Positions 22,949-33,180 of a DNA stretch of 64,000 nucleotides are shown one piece after another. The stretch is from Anaspis maculata. Taxonomy: Eukaryota; Arthropoda; Insecta; Coleoptera; Scraptiidae. The stretch is taken from positions 83,647,602-83,711,601 of the forward strand of contig OX421963.1 of assembly GCA_949128115.1 (NCBI GenBank), written 5' to 3'. The number at the start of each line of letters is the position of its first letter. The first letter of the stretch is position 1. The notes under the pieces were generated by a model. The model worked only from the letters and a program-made list of their open reading frames with translations, was not told where the DNA came from and searched no databases. The position numbers and the translations under genes were made by a program.

Positions 22949-25500
22949 CTATCTATAGGGATTAGAAATATACATAGACCCAACAAGGGTTTGTGACATC
23001 GGGTAATGGGTGGTGGGTCGATCTGAATACAAGCTTTCATGTTCCATTGGATGCATTCTTTGTGCAATGACTTTCACTTCCTCTAAATGATCAAGTTTGA
23101 TCATCTCCCTAAGGGTTGTGTTTTACAAGGTCGTTCTGCTTGCTTACCCAGGAACCTCCTGATGGTGATATGCTCTGAACAGGTCTAACAGGTTCTTCTG
23201 TACTGTGTCACAACAAGACTTTTACTTTTTCTGAATATCTAAATGTATCTGCGCGAAAAGTACCCATGGGCACCATTGGGCACCATTGGGCACATTTGGG
23301 ACATCCATGCTCACTACGAGGATTGATAGATTGATTGGCCACCAGATAATGGAGAGTCACTCACCTTTGAAAACCGAAATGAGTTTTCCGCAATCCGTGG
23401 TCTTGAGGAAGTCCTCAATACCGAAAATTTTCTCTCCCATGGTCAGAACGAAAGTCAGAACACAATAAATAATTTCACACCAGACAGGTCTCAACAGGTT
23501 AGCAAATGCGATATGCGAGTGATGGCGAGGTTGACTTAGCACGCCTTGCTGTCGTAATATGGGTGCTGAGAATTGCTTCCATGCTAGTTTTTGAATTAGG
23601 CCGAGGATTAGGCAGAAAAGTTTTCGTTCAAAAAGGCTGATAGTGTTATTTTGAGAATACGTGATTTGAAATTATACATCAACCTTTACCCTAGCTTCTG
23701 GAAGAAACATTCCTATACTTTTGAAATAGACAAGAACTAGTTTTAAAAAATCAAATGCGAGAAACATTTCATATAACATTTTGGTAACAAGGCATTCTGT
23801 GGTATTTGAGTCTCGCCGAATACGAGAATGCCTGTTACCAGCTCAAAATTTTGACAGGAAAGCTGCAATGAGGAAGGGGGGTAAAATCAACAATAAAAAT
23901 GCCGGAATTTCAACCTGTGACTGATGTGAGCTCAAACACACCCCATATCGATCCACCAGGTTCACGTCGTATCAAACTGACAAGCCAAGTGTCACTAAGT
24001 CTGAAGGGAGGGGCTAGCCGGAGGCTTTTTGGCCTGTCTTGGTGATTTTCTGATTTTGTTGATTTTGGATCAATATTGTCAAGTTTGGTGTCGTTTCCAA
24101 CTATTCTCCACATTTAAAACTCAACTAATGGCTCCACATCTCGATTAGAGGCAATTTCAAAGTAGTTTTATACAAAAAAAAACATGTTAATCAACGTTTT
24201 TTTCTTCCGAAATTTAGTCAATTTATGTATCTTTATCATGGGTAATGCTGCCGAAATTCTCACGTGAATCATCAGCTACAAGTAAGTAACATCTGAAAAT
24301 GATGGACTGTATGAGTCTCTCATTTCTACAAGATCTGAGAGTAGATTTGTTTGCAAGGCCGTTTGACTTAAATTTTTAACCGATAACTCAGACACACTTG
24401 CTCCATATTTGACATTATAATCTGTATGTAGCTCAATTTTCGCTTTTTATCGTTGTGAATTGTAAAGAGATCATTCCTGTTACCTATCAATGCAAAAACA
24501 AGGCTTTTTGTTTGGTGGTTTCACCAGAATATTGGTTTTACTGCGGAAACTGGAACATTCTCGGGTGAAAAATTCACCTTACGCAGCCTTCGCATGAGAA
24601 GAAAATTCTGATATATATGATTTTCAAGTGTGAGGTACTCAAGCCTGTGATGAGCCATGTGCGAATTTTGCTGGAATACTGCGCAGTCCAGAATTCCACC
24701 CAGATACATGATTCAGAAGCTTACTGTATCTCTCTCGTCACTATGTCCAAACATCATTAGCACTTGCAACCCATTGATGGTTCAGCCTTCAGTTTTTGCC
24801 TATTTGTAGATCTAGAATAGAGAAAATATACAGTTTAAAATAGATTCCTAACCATTTTAGAGACTATGATAAAAAACAGTTCGATTGAAAGAAACCTAGT
24901 TGTCAGACTTACTACTTGGAAGACCTGCTCAGAGCCTTGCCTTGCCATGAATCTTTTCAACACCCAACGCTGACCTAGTATCAACACAAGAGCACTTTTC
25001 AGATCCAGGAAAATCAATTAGTATTCAACAGGGCAGTATACCAGTCGAAAGGAAAATTAACAGTTGATGAAGCAATTATTTGACCCACTCATCTATTTTG
25101 TGGTTGTTGAGGCAGAATCCTTTGCATCTGCAGCGTTTCAGGCATTTCATGCCAGACTTTCTGCAAGAGCAGATTCGAGTCCCACAGTTTGTTTTGCAGC
25201 CGGAAGCTCTGATTTGGGAACACAAGTAATTAGTGATCAGTACATAATATTATTATGGTTAACTCCAGAGTGGACCGTGCCTGATGATGGCTTTTCGTTA
25301 TGTGAAGCTGTATGGCATTGCTAGGTGGAAGGAAGCGACTCCGATTTCTCAACAGCCACTAACAAAAATGTTCGAGCCTTTTTACCCACAGGTGTCTATG
25401 TCAGTCGGAGAAGGATGGCAGTCTTGAGCTGTAAGAAATGGGGCTCATTGGGCGCTTTCCTTTCACCACAAAACTCACTGGTCTGATCTCACCATCAAAT
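22949..25500. other. No recognisable gene
   Basis: Frames are short and unconvincing. A small palindrome built on GGTAACAAGGCATTCT / GAGAATGCCTGTTACC lies at 23787-23840, and GGGCACCATT occurs as a short tandem triplication at about 23268-23295. Confidence 0.45.
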
Positions 25501-25504
25501 GGGT

Positions 25505-26129
25505 CTCACTGGTAGAAAGAAAAAAGAATATTTGCACTTCAAGATACGCAACGGTGGTATAAGCAATATTTGGAAGGGACTCAAGAGAAATAATGTCATT
25601 AATCCTGTGAGGCATTATATTCCACTACATTTGAATGATGTGGATCGTCTCAATGTATTCTTCAATAATCCCCCTTCTGTCAACATATACCACTTCAGAT
25701 TAAACTCAACCTTATAAATTTTTATACCACAAACACCATCAATAACATCGGTAATGTCTTTGAGTTTCAACGTGTCTCAGAAGATTTCGGTTCTCAGACT
25801 ATCAATGGAATAGGCTCCAGTGCGGTTGGGTCAGATGGCATACCTATCGGTTTTTTGAGGCTATGCTGCCCTTATATTCTTCCTATTTTGACTCACATTG
25901 TAAATTATTGCATTGAATTTGGTGTCTATCCTGAATGTTGGGAAGAGTCCATTGTTCTTTCCTTACCCAAAAAAACCCGTCACAGAGCTCAAAGATTCCA
26001 GGCTCATTAGCATCTTGCCTGCAGTGTCGAAGATTCTTAAAAAGATTATTAAATTTCAACTTCAGCAGCACCTTTATCTGCATGGACTGCTCCCACCATT
26101 TCAATCTGGTTTCAGAAAGGGCTACAGCT
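25505..26129 (+). pseudogene. Decayed LINE reverse transcriptase, 5' piece
   Basis: Recognisable blocks are Ser-Asp-Gly-Ile-Pro, Tyr-Pro-Glu-Cys-Trp-Glu-Glu-Ser, Val-Ser-Lys-Ile-Leu-Lys-Lys and Phe-Gln-Ser-Gly-Phe-Arg-Lys-Gly-Tyr-Ser, spread over two frames. These are the early conserved blocks of a Jockey/CR1-like non-LTR reverse transcriptase. The sequence is interrupted exactly after the Gly-Tyr-Ser codons by TGAA copy B and continues at 34954 with Cys-Thr-Ser-Ala-Leu. It was already defective or has decayed since. Confidence 0.7.
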
Positions 26130-26492
26130 TGAAGCCACCCGCATTTGGCGGGCCGGAAACAATCCGGGGGAAAATAATTCATAGCCATGAAATCGAGGTA
26201 TAGGTATGTGAATATTCAGAGTCAATGCATCATTAAAAGATGTCGCTAGTTATTTAATTCATTCGTATAAATCCCGCGAAGCTCTACAACATAATTTACT
26301 TGCTCCTCATCGACATTCAATTACCGTCCCTGCTCGACGTCCGATGAAATGGTGAATTGGTGCATATGAAGTAAAGCACCCGCACCTCAACCCAGCCAGT
26401 TGTTACCGTACTCCTGCTGAATTGACGCTCCGCGCTGCCGTACGCCGCCCACTATCATCCGATTCTTACGTGTTAGCACCGCCGGTCACATT

Positions 26493-26539
<47 letters not shown>

Positions 26540-26764
26540 CGGGAGGAGAGGAATGCCTTTACGCACACCCCGGCTGGACAGCACCGGGGTAGTGTGGGAC
26601 TCACCGAAGCACTACCCACTAAACCTCTCCTCATGCCTGGTGTTTATCCTCCTATTGGGACCGCGGGGAGCATTGCTTCAATAGGAGGTTGGCAGATGGT
26701 GGTTGAGAGGCGGCCTCGTACTGGCTCTTTCGACCTCATCTCTTCTTCTTCTTCTTCTTCTTCT
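26540..26764 (-). other. 3' untranslated region of the R1-like LINE
   Basis: This lies between the ORF2 stop and the poly(A) tail. It contains a (GAA)n run at 26741-26764 (CTT on the plus strand) and an inverted pair CAATAGGAGG / CCTCCTATTG that could form a stem. In R1-type elements the 3' region is recognised by the reverse transcriptase for target-primed copying; that role is inferred. Confidence 0.6.
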
Positions 26765-29758
26765 TCACACCGCAACATCGGCAGCTACTTTGTTACGGTA
26801 TTCTCGTTCTCGTTCCGCCTTTGCTCTTGCTTGCATAACTTCCCTGATGTAACCTGTGATAGTCTGCCAGTTCGCTTCGTTTTTCAGCATGAGAGCCACC
26901 AGGTTTGTTCCAGACACCGCGGTGTCCACGTCACGTTCCAACTTTTCTCGAGCATCAGCTGTTCCAGCGCATGCGAACAGGGCGTGCTCGGGATCATCAA
27001 GGTCGTTCCCACACAAGTCACATATCGCGTCCTGGCATTTCCCTATTCGGCGCCTGTAGCTGCCGAAGCATCCGTGGCCTGTCAATGCTTGCGTCGTCCA
27101 ATGGTCGAGCTGTCCGTGTGCACGCGTGGTCCATGGCTCCAAGTCCTGTATAAGGTTTCTTGTCCAGTTTCTTTCTGTTCGCCATCTTGCAGACCATTTG
27201 TCCACAAGAGTCCGTCGTGCTTCAGCTTTACATTCTTGATGTGTATGGCCTTCCCGGCACTCATGGATCTGGGACCTCTCCGCCGCAAGTAGGTCGAACG
27301 GTGGCAAGTTGGCCAGCACTGCTGCTGACATATTGGAGACAGTTCGATACGCGCACGTGATTCTCAAAGCTGCCTTTCGAAACTCCTTTTGCATCGGTTT
27401 TGCGGTCGGTGCTTTGTCTGTGACGGCTTTCCCCCATATCGGAGCACCGTAGAGTGCGACAGACGTAGCTACACTCGTCAGCAGTCTTCGCTTGCTTGTA
27501 TTTGCGCCATTAATGTTTGGCATTATACGGCTGATCATTGCTACAACTCGTCCTACTCTTCCCGCAGTCTGTCGAATATGTTCCGCAAATTTCATTTTGC
27601 TGTCCAGGATCACCCCCAGATACCTGATGTTGGGCTTGAACTTGACTTGTGTACTTCCGAAGACTAAAGTTGGTGGCTGAAGTTTTCTTTTCCGTGTCAC
27701 CAGCAGCGCCTCTGTTTTCTCTGCGGCAACCTCCAATCCGTGTTTCTTCATCCACTTAAGCACCAGCGTAAGGGCTTTATTTGTGTTCTCTTCTACATCC
27801 TCGATCCATCTACCGTGCGCCACGATAGCGACGTCGTCGGCAAAGCCAATAATTCCTACGCCCGTTGGCAGTTCTATCCTCAGGAGGTCATCGTAAGTGA
27901 CATTCCACAGCTCCGGACCAAGGATGGAGCCCTGCGCCACGCCAGCTGTACTTGCAAACTTCTCTCCTTCATAAACGATCGAACGTCCAGTGGAGTAACT
28001 CCTAATTATCGAGAAGAGCCGCCCTGTGACTCCTCGCTTCTCTAGTGCAAGCAGAATCTCACTTCTCGGGATCGAATTGAAGGCATTCTTCACGTCAATT
28101 GTGACGATGACGCAATGCCCCATTGTTTTGAGTGTTCCCTTGGTTGCCTCTTCGGCAATCGTCTTCACTTTTTGTATTGCATCGATTGTAGACATGCCAC
28201 GCCGAAACCCAAACTGGTTGTCGGACAGCGTCTTATTATTTTGTTCCATAGCCTTCCGAATCCGTTCCAGGATAAGGTTTTCAAGTATTTTTGTCCAAGA
28301 ATCCAACAGGCAGAGGGGTCGATATGACGCCGGTTGTCCCACAGGTTTATTAGGTTTTCTCAGCAAAACCAGTCTTCCAGTTTTTCCCGCGCTGGGGAAG
28401 TAACCCTTTTGAAGGCACAAGCTCATAAGATGCCTGAGCGGTTCTGGCCTGAACTTGACTATGGCTTTTAAAATCTCGGTCGGTATTCCATCAGGGCCTG
28501 GAGCTTTCCGATTTTTCAATCGGTTGGTCGCTGTTGCAAGCTCTTCGATGGATACCTCATTTGTGTCATCCGCATCCAACTCTTCGGTGTTGACAATTAA
28601 TTCAGGGTGGTTGGGGAACAAATAATTCACTATTTCCGGCAGCTTTTCTCTAGGTACTCTAGCAGGGCCTTGCAGCCTTTTGGTTAAAATTTGATAGGGC
28701 TTACCCCAGGGATCGGTATCCACCTCCTGGCACAGTTTATCCCAGCATTCCGCTTTTGCCTTCTTTATCTGTATATTCAGCTGTTTCTTTTTTTCCTTGT
28801 AGTCGTTCCACATCAGCTGCGTAGCTGAATTTCTGCGTAGCGCTCTCATATAAACTCTTCTACAGTGGTTGGATTCTCTTCTTGTTGTGGCGATTTGGTC
28901 GTTCCACCAGTAGCTTGATTTCCTTGTTGTATGTCTGTACCTGGGCATTGTCTTATCGCAAATTTGCGTTATCTGATCCATCACTTCCTTCAGATAGAGG
29001 TCCAGATTGTCATGGTTGTTCACCAAGGTGGGCTGTTTCTCTATTACTTTCTGGAGATAATCTAGATTCAGTTTTTTGGTCACCCAGCCACTACGAGTAG
29101 GGAGGCACTTCGACTGCATGTCTTCTTCTACCGTGTAGCTGATGTACTTGTGATCGCTTAGTGTTTCACGGGTATCGACTTGCCACTTTGTCATATGACT
29201 AGCCGTTCGTCCTGATGCTAACGTTATATCAATGATTGACTTAGCGCTTCTTCTTTGAAACGTGGGTTCGTTACCGAGGTTACACACTTCAAGCTGCCAC
29301 CTTGCCACCATCTCCATCACAAGCGCTCCCCTTTTATCTGTTGCATTCGATCCCCATTCGACCGCTTTGGCATTGAAGTCCCCGGCTATGATGACTTCTT
29401 GACCTCTTATTAATGTGTTTTCCAAGCTTCCAAGATATGTTTCAAAATCAGCCGTCGAAATGTTTGGCGAGATGTAACACGAATACAGCCGAGTACCACC
29501 CAACTCGATCCATACAAGTCCCGCAACGTCGATGCCAGTTTTATTGATGCAGAGTCTGCTATTCATAATGACAATTGCAGCATCCTTCCTTACGTCAGCT
29601 ATCCATGTGTTCTTTATGCCGGCTTTGTTAGGTTCCGAGATGATTAGAATATCAACGTCATCAGCTCTTGCCGTGTGGAGCGCCAAGTCCTGTGCTGTTC
29701 TGGATCTGTTTAAATTCACTTGTAGGATTTTCAGCTTAGTCATCATTGATGTGTGCAT
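26765..29758 (-). CDS. LINE ORF2: endonuclease and reverse transcriptase (R1-like)
   Basis: ORF2 would nick target DNA and copy the element RNA onto it. The open frame reaches 29812, but its first codon there is GTG. The first ATG is at 29758, about 10 bases after the ORF1 stop, so I prefer that start (about 997 residues). An APE-type endonuclease occupies the first 230 residues: Ser-Glu-Pro-Asn-Lys (metal-binding Glu), Ala-Gly-Asp-Phe-Asn-Ala-Lys and Ser-Asp-His. The reverse transcriptase occupies about residues 410-720, with Pro-Gly-Pro-Asp-Gly-Ile-Pro, Gly-Phe-Arg-Arg-Gly-Met-Ser and the catalytic Phe-Ala-Asp-Asp (near 27845). A Cys-x2-Cys...His...Cys zinc-like motif follows near residue 905. 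No stops or frameshifts. Confidence 0.9.
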   Translation of the reverse strand: MHTSMMTKLKILQVNLNRSRTAQDLALHTARADDVDILIISEPNKAGIKNTWIADVRKDAAIVIMNSRLCINKTGIDVAGLVWIELGGTRLYSCYISPNISTADFETYLGSLENTLIRGQEVIIAGDFNAKAVEWGSNATDKRGALVMEMVARWQLEVCNLGNEPTFQRRSAKSIIDITLASGRTASHMTKWQVDTRETLSDHKYISYTVEEDMQSKCLPTRSGWVTKKLNLDYLQKVIEKQPTLVNNHDNLDLYLKEVMDQITQICDKTMPRYRHTTRKSSYWWNDQIATTRRESNHCRRVYMRALRRNSATQLMWNDYKEKKKQLNIQIKKAKAECWDKLCQEVDTDPWGKPYQILTKRLQGPARVPREKLPEIVNYLFPNHPELIVNTEELDADDTNEVSIEELATATNRLKNRKAPGPDGIPTEILKAIVKFRPEPLRHLMSLCLQKGYFPSAGKTGRLVLLRKPNKPVGQPASYRPLCLLDSWTKILENLILERIRKAMEQNNKTLSDNQFGFRRGMSTIDAIQKVKTIAEEATKGTLKTMGHCVIVTIDVKNAFNSIPRSEILLALEKRGVTGRLFSIIRSYSTGRSIVYEGEKFASTAGVAQGSILGPELWNVTYDDLLRIELPTGVGIIGFADDVAIVAHGRWIEDVEENTNKALTLVLKWMKKHGLEVAAEKTEALLVTRKRKLQPPTLVFGSTQVKFKPNIRYLGVILDSKMKFAEHIRQTAGRVGRVVAMISRIMPNINGANTSKRRLLTSVATSVALYGAPIWGKAVTDKAPTAKPMQKEFRKAALRITCAYRTVSNMSAAVLANLPPFDLLAAERSQIHECREGHTHQECKAEARRTLVDKWSARWRTERNWTRNLIQDLEPWTTRAHGQLDHWTTQALTGHGCFGSYRRRIGKCQDAICDLCGNDLDDPEHALFACAGTADAREKLERDVDTAVSGTNLVALMLKNEANWQTITGYIREVMQARAKAEREREYRNKVAADVAV

Positions 29759-29768
29759 TGAAGTTTTG

Positions 29769-32138
29769 CTATTGCTTTTCCTGCCCAGTTGTGATTCCTG
29801 TCGGTTGAACACTTCTCAGGATTTTTTTAAAAGCCTTACATTTTTTGCTGCCCGGGTAGTGATCATTCTCTTCTCCGGCGTCATTACATGCGCTACACTT
29901 CGGCTCTCTGTCACATTCGGGTGCTTTGTGGTCTGTTCCACCACAGGTTCGGCAGTGTCCTCTACGGTCCGGGCCGCTGCATTCTCTTGACTCGTGGTCA
30001 AAGGCGTGACATCGGAAACATCTTTTTTGTCGTCTGCGTTCTTGAATGACACAGTTGGACCATCCGATTCTTATTTTCCCCTTTGACAAGAGCTTTTCTG
30101 CCTCTTCAATTGAAGTTATCACCATCGCGATATTCAGTCCTTTTCCATACTTTCGAATCCAGTGTACCCTTGCGACATCTTTGTTTCCCTCATGCTCGAT
30201 AGCATCAAGTATATCTTGCTCAGTAGCATCTTCCTCTATTCCCTTGATTTCCAGGGCTACAGTTTGTTGCTTTTCGGGTAATCGCTTGACTGTTTTCTCC
30301 TTCAGAACATGCTCTATTGCTTGAGTCAGTATCTGTCCTTTTCCTGCTTTCTTGTCCAGCTCTATTATCATTTTTCCATCTCTACTCCGACGTACAGCTC
30401 TTATTTCTTCTACTCCAGCTTCCCTTGGTACTTCTTGTTTAAGTTTCCTGAGAATGCCAGCGTAAGAGTTTTCGTCTGCGTCAATCATGATTTTCTCGTT
30501 CATTACTTTCTTTCTGTTGATGATTCTTGTCCCACGGTTGGTGACACCATCTTTACTTGACTTGGCTCTGTCAACATTTCCTGTTGCTTTCCTTTGTTTA
30601 TCTTGGTCTTTATCTTCTCCTGGAAGTCTGTAGACCAATATCTCCGCCGCTGTCGTTCGAAAGACAATTTCCAAAAGCTTTCTGACCTCCTTCCATTTGA
30701 GTTTGTCGCGGCCGCATCCCAGTCTTGGTACTGCTAGCTTAGTTATGCCGTCGCGATCCATACATTGCCTCAGGTCCTTCAGACTCCGGTAAAACGACTC
30801 CAGAGTCGGTTTTTCGTTGGACAGGGCCTTTGTTGCCAAGTAGTACACTCGCCTGTCGATGTATCCGCCGCTTTCTGTTTCAGAGGGCTTCACGATGGTC
30901 GCCACTTCTCCTACTGATTTCTTCTGTTTTTTGAGATCACTCACGCTTTGGAAGCGGTCCTTGAAGCGTACAGCGATACCTCTTGCCATCTTGAGATCAG
31001 CTCCAACACAATGTCCCAGCGCAAAGCCCTCCGGAGCGTCAAAAAGATCCCCAATTACTTCCTGTGTTGCCTTGAAGATGTTTTCGGGCCATTGCAGGTT
31101 GATGATTGCGGCTGTCGTTTCCCAGTCCTGGCACGCCTGTATTGCCTCTTCGATGTTCTCTTCTGTGATTTCGTTGGTTATTTTGGTTTCCGTAGTTTGT
31201 GTTCCAACTGTCTTGTTTTGACCACTTTTCATTTCGATCAACCACTCTGAAGGTGTTTCCGTTTGTGCATTAGTCACATTTTTCACACTCACCACATTTT
31301 TCAATCTATTTTCAAGGGATGTGATCATGGCCGCCTGTTCTTTTATAATCTTTCCCAGTTGATTGTGCTTCTCGTTGCTCTCCGCGGTATTGGTGCCGTC
31401 TGAAACGATGAGTCTCTTTGTCAGACAAATCAGCTCTTTAGCAAGCGCCTTGACCTTCTTATGAACGTTCTGGTTCTCCCTACCAAATTTGACCAGTTCC
31501 TCGACCTTGCCTTGCAGTTTGAGCAGGGCTGGATTTGGGGGTGTTGTTTCATCCTCGTCCACAATTGGGCTTTGATTTTGTCTCCTCTTCTTTGTGGGAT
31601 TCATCAAAGGGACTACACTTTTTGGCGTGGAACTGTTAGCTGGGCTCGTCATAAGTGATGTCAACCCACCAGAGGCAGTTCTGTACAAGTCATCGTCATC
31701 GTCATTTTCTTCTTCTGTGAGGTCCCCGCTTTCCACTCGGAATTGGCCCATGAACCGAGTCAACGGATTCTGAGGAGGGGAGCGAACGACGGTGCCGCCT
31801 TTTGCGAAAGCCTCTTGCTCATCTTCTCTCACATTAGTTTCCATCGTTTGATATTCGGGTGAAGTCGGTAGTTTTTCAAAGGTTGCTTCCTGCAAAGACA
31901 AATCGCTTTGGTCGGTGTCTGATTTTTGTTTGCGGTTTGGAGAATGTTCCATGTTTGTCCCACGAGTTGGGACCATCTGAATGTCGCCCCCCGGTAGTGG
32001 GCCCATACCGAGGGGAAGGCACTCATACTGTGGGGTGAGCCTGGTGCCCCACAGGTTTTTTTCGACTTCGCTGTCGGATATTTTATAGAGGTTTGCTCCT
32101 CGCAAGCCGGCCGATGAAGGCAAGCCCCCCGGTCGCAC
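29769..32138 (-). CDS. LINE ORF1: macro domain plus three CCHC zinc knuckles
   Basis: ORF1 of this class binds the element RNA. The frame is 789 codons long, but its first codon at 32138 is GTG. In-frame ATG codons are near 32006, 31976 and 31952, so the true start is probably there. Order of parts: an N-terminal acidic, low-complexity region; a predicted coiled-coil segment (about residues 210-290); a macro domain (about 351-506); a basic linker and RRM-like region (about 560-690); then three CCHC knuckles (about 706-757). The macro domain matches the OARD1/TARG1 type: Gly-Asp-Leu-Phe-Asp-Ala-Pro, His-Cys-Val, Gly-Ile-Ala-Val, Lys-Lys-Ser-Val-Gly-Glu-Val, and Gly-Cys-Gly-Arg-Asp-Lys-Leu-Lys-Trp. 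Such enzymes remove ADP-ribose from acidic residues. Its function in the element is unknown. Confidence 0.85.
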   Translation of the reverse strand: MRPGGLPSSAGLRGANLYKISDSEVEKNLWGTRLTPQYECLPLGMGPLPGGDIQMVPTRGTNMEHSPNRKQKSDTDQSDLSLQEATFEKLPTSPEYQTMETNVREDEQEAFAKGGTVVRSPPQNPLTRFMGQFRVESGDLTEEENDDDDDLYRTASGGLTSLMTSPANSSTPKSVVPLMNPTKKRRQNQSPIVDEDETTPPNPALLKLQGKVEELVKFGRENQNVHKKVKALAKELICLTKRLIVSDGTNTAESNEKHNQLGKIIKEQAAMITSLENRLKNVVSVKNVTNAQTETPSEWLIEMKSGQNKTVGTQTTETKITNEITEENIEEAIQACQDWETTAAIINLQWPENIFKATQEVIGDLFDAPEGFALGHCVGADLKMARGIAVRFKDRFQSVSDLKKQKKSVGEVATIVKPSETESGGYIDRRVYYLATKALSNEKPTLESFYRSLKDLRQCMDRDGITKLAVPRLGCGRDKLKWKEVRKLLEIVFRTTAAEILVYRLPGEDKDQDKQRKATGNVDRAKSSKDGVTNRGTRIINRKKVMNEKIMIDADENSYAGILRKLKQEVPREAGVEEIRAVRRSRDGKMIIELDKKAGKGQILTQAIEHVLKEKTVKRLPEKQQTVALEIKGIEEDATEQDILDAIEHEGNKDVARVHWIRKYGKGLNIAMVITSIEEAEKLLSKGKIRIGWSNCVIQERRRQKRCFRCHAFDHESRECSGPDRRGHCRTCGGTDHKAPECDREPKCSACNDAGEENDHYPGSKKCKAFKKILRSVQPTGITTGQEKQ

Positions 32139-32407
32139 AACACCCGACGTTCTCCAGCCACGCCCTGCCGGAGTCTCTGAAGGATGTCACACGATTACGG
32201 TATGTTGAGAGGCTGACTGGCGCTCCGCTCAGCCCCCTTTGTGCTGTTTCTTGGCTTTCACCACTCTCCATCGACCTTTTCGGCATGAGTGTCCCTGCCA
32301 GGGGCCTCTTCGCGCGGCCCCCGCCGACATAGCTCTCAGGATCATCGCAGTTACTTGAGCCCCTCCACCAACGACAAGGTTTTACAGCACCTAGGAGGGG
32401 AGACTAA
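32139..32407 (-). promoter_or_regulatory. 5' untranslated region of the R1-like LINE
   Basis: GC-richer sequence between the 13-bp duplication and the ORF1 frame; internal promoter activity is expected for full-length LINEs. No TATA box is evident. A promoter role is inferred only from position and full length. Confidence 0.4.
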
Positions 32408-32649
32408 CCGGTCACATTCCTGCGCGCTTCTCAAATTACCTGAGCTGTCTATACCCCGTTCGCAATCGTTTTGGATGCAATAAAATATTTCAAATTGCTG
32501 GGAATGGAGGATATCGCCGGAGATTGACCGTGGTACCTGGACCGATCCTCCTGGGCTGCCGTCCGCTCCCGACTTGTCACGTCCGTCGCCGAGTGCTTCT
32601 GTGGGCCTGTTAGCGAAGAGTTTTAATCCCCTTCGAGGGAGCTGAGTGA

Positions 32650-33180
32650 GAACCCATTTATGTTGCGTCGCGACCCTCCTAGAGGCCGAAGCGTCGAAGC
32701 CTCAATGATGAGTCTCAGCCCACTTGGAAAATGACGAGTCGATTTCTTGGCTGATGTGTTTCAAAGGCCCCCTGGAAAAAGTCGAGTTGGATCCCTTCGA
32801 AGACGTGTTTTGGTCCCCTTGAGGGCACGTTGAGTCGAGATCCCTCCAGGTTGAGTTTTGATCCTCCTAGAGGCTGATGAGTTGCTACTCTTAGTTGCAA
32901 CCACCTCTAGGATGTCGTGTCAGAGCCCTTGGACGCTGAGTCTTGACCCGCCTCCAGGTGAAGAGTCGGAGCCTTCCGACGACGAGTTCCAGCCCTTCGC
33001 CAGGTCAATGTGCCAAGGCCCTTCCGGTGTTGAGTTTCGACCCTTCTCCAAGTCGTAGAGTTGGGACCCGTTGACGAAGTGTTTCGAACCTCCTTCAGGA
33101 TGCTGAGTCGCGTTCCCTCGACGATGAGTTCTTGCCCACCTCAAGGATGTCGAGTTGTAACCCCTAAATGATCCAAGCCC
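32650..33180 (-). repeat. Degenerate 25-bp minisatellite in TGAA copy B
   Basis: The reverse-complement counterpart of the array at 6700-7260, with the same GGGTCGAAACTCAACACC-like core on the minus strand. Confidence 0.7.

Larger units (their letters stand above)
26482..32420 (-). mobile_element. Full-length R1-like LINE with macro domain in ORF1
   Basis: The element (26495-32407) is flanked by perfect 13-bp repeats CCGGTCACATTCC at 26482-26494 and 32408-32420. TGAA copy A contains the corresponding empty site near 7448-7460. The poly(A) tail appears as 45 T at 26495-26539. Two long intact frames encode ORF1 (three zinc knuckles) and ORF2 (endonuclease plus reverse transcriptase). The 13-bp duplication, the three CCHC knuckles and the ORF2 motifs fit the R1 group. 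Both ORFs are open and the tail is uninterrupted, so it is a recent and possibly active copy. Confidence 0.9.

Noticed and set aside
26594..27292. 232-codon plus-strand frame as a gene
   Set aside because: It is antisense to the 3' UTR and end of LINE ORF2.
28026..28403. 125-codon plus-strand frame
   Set aside because: It is antisense to the reverse transcriptase of LINE ORF2.
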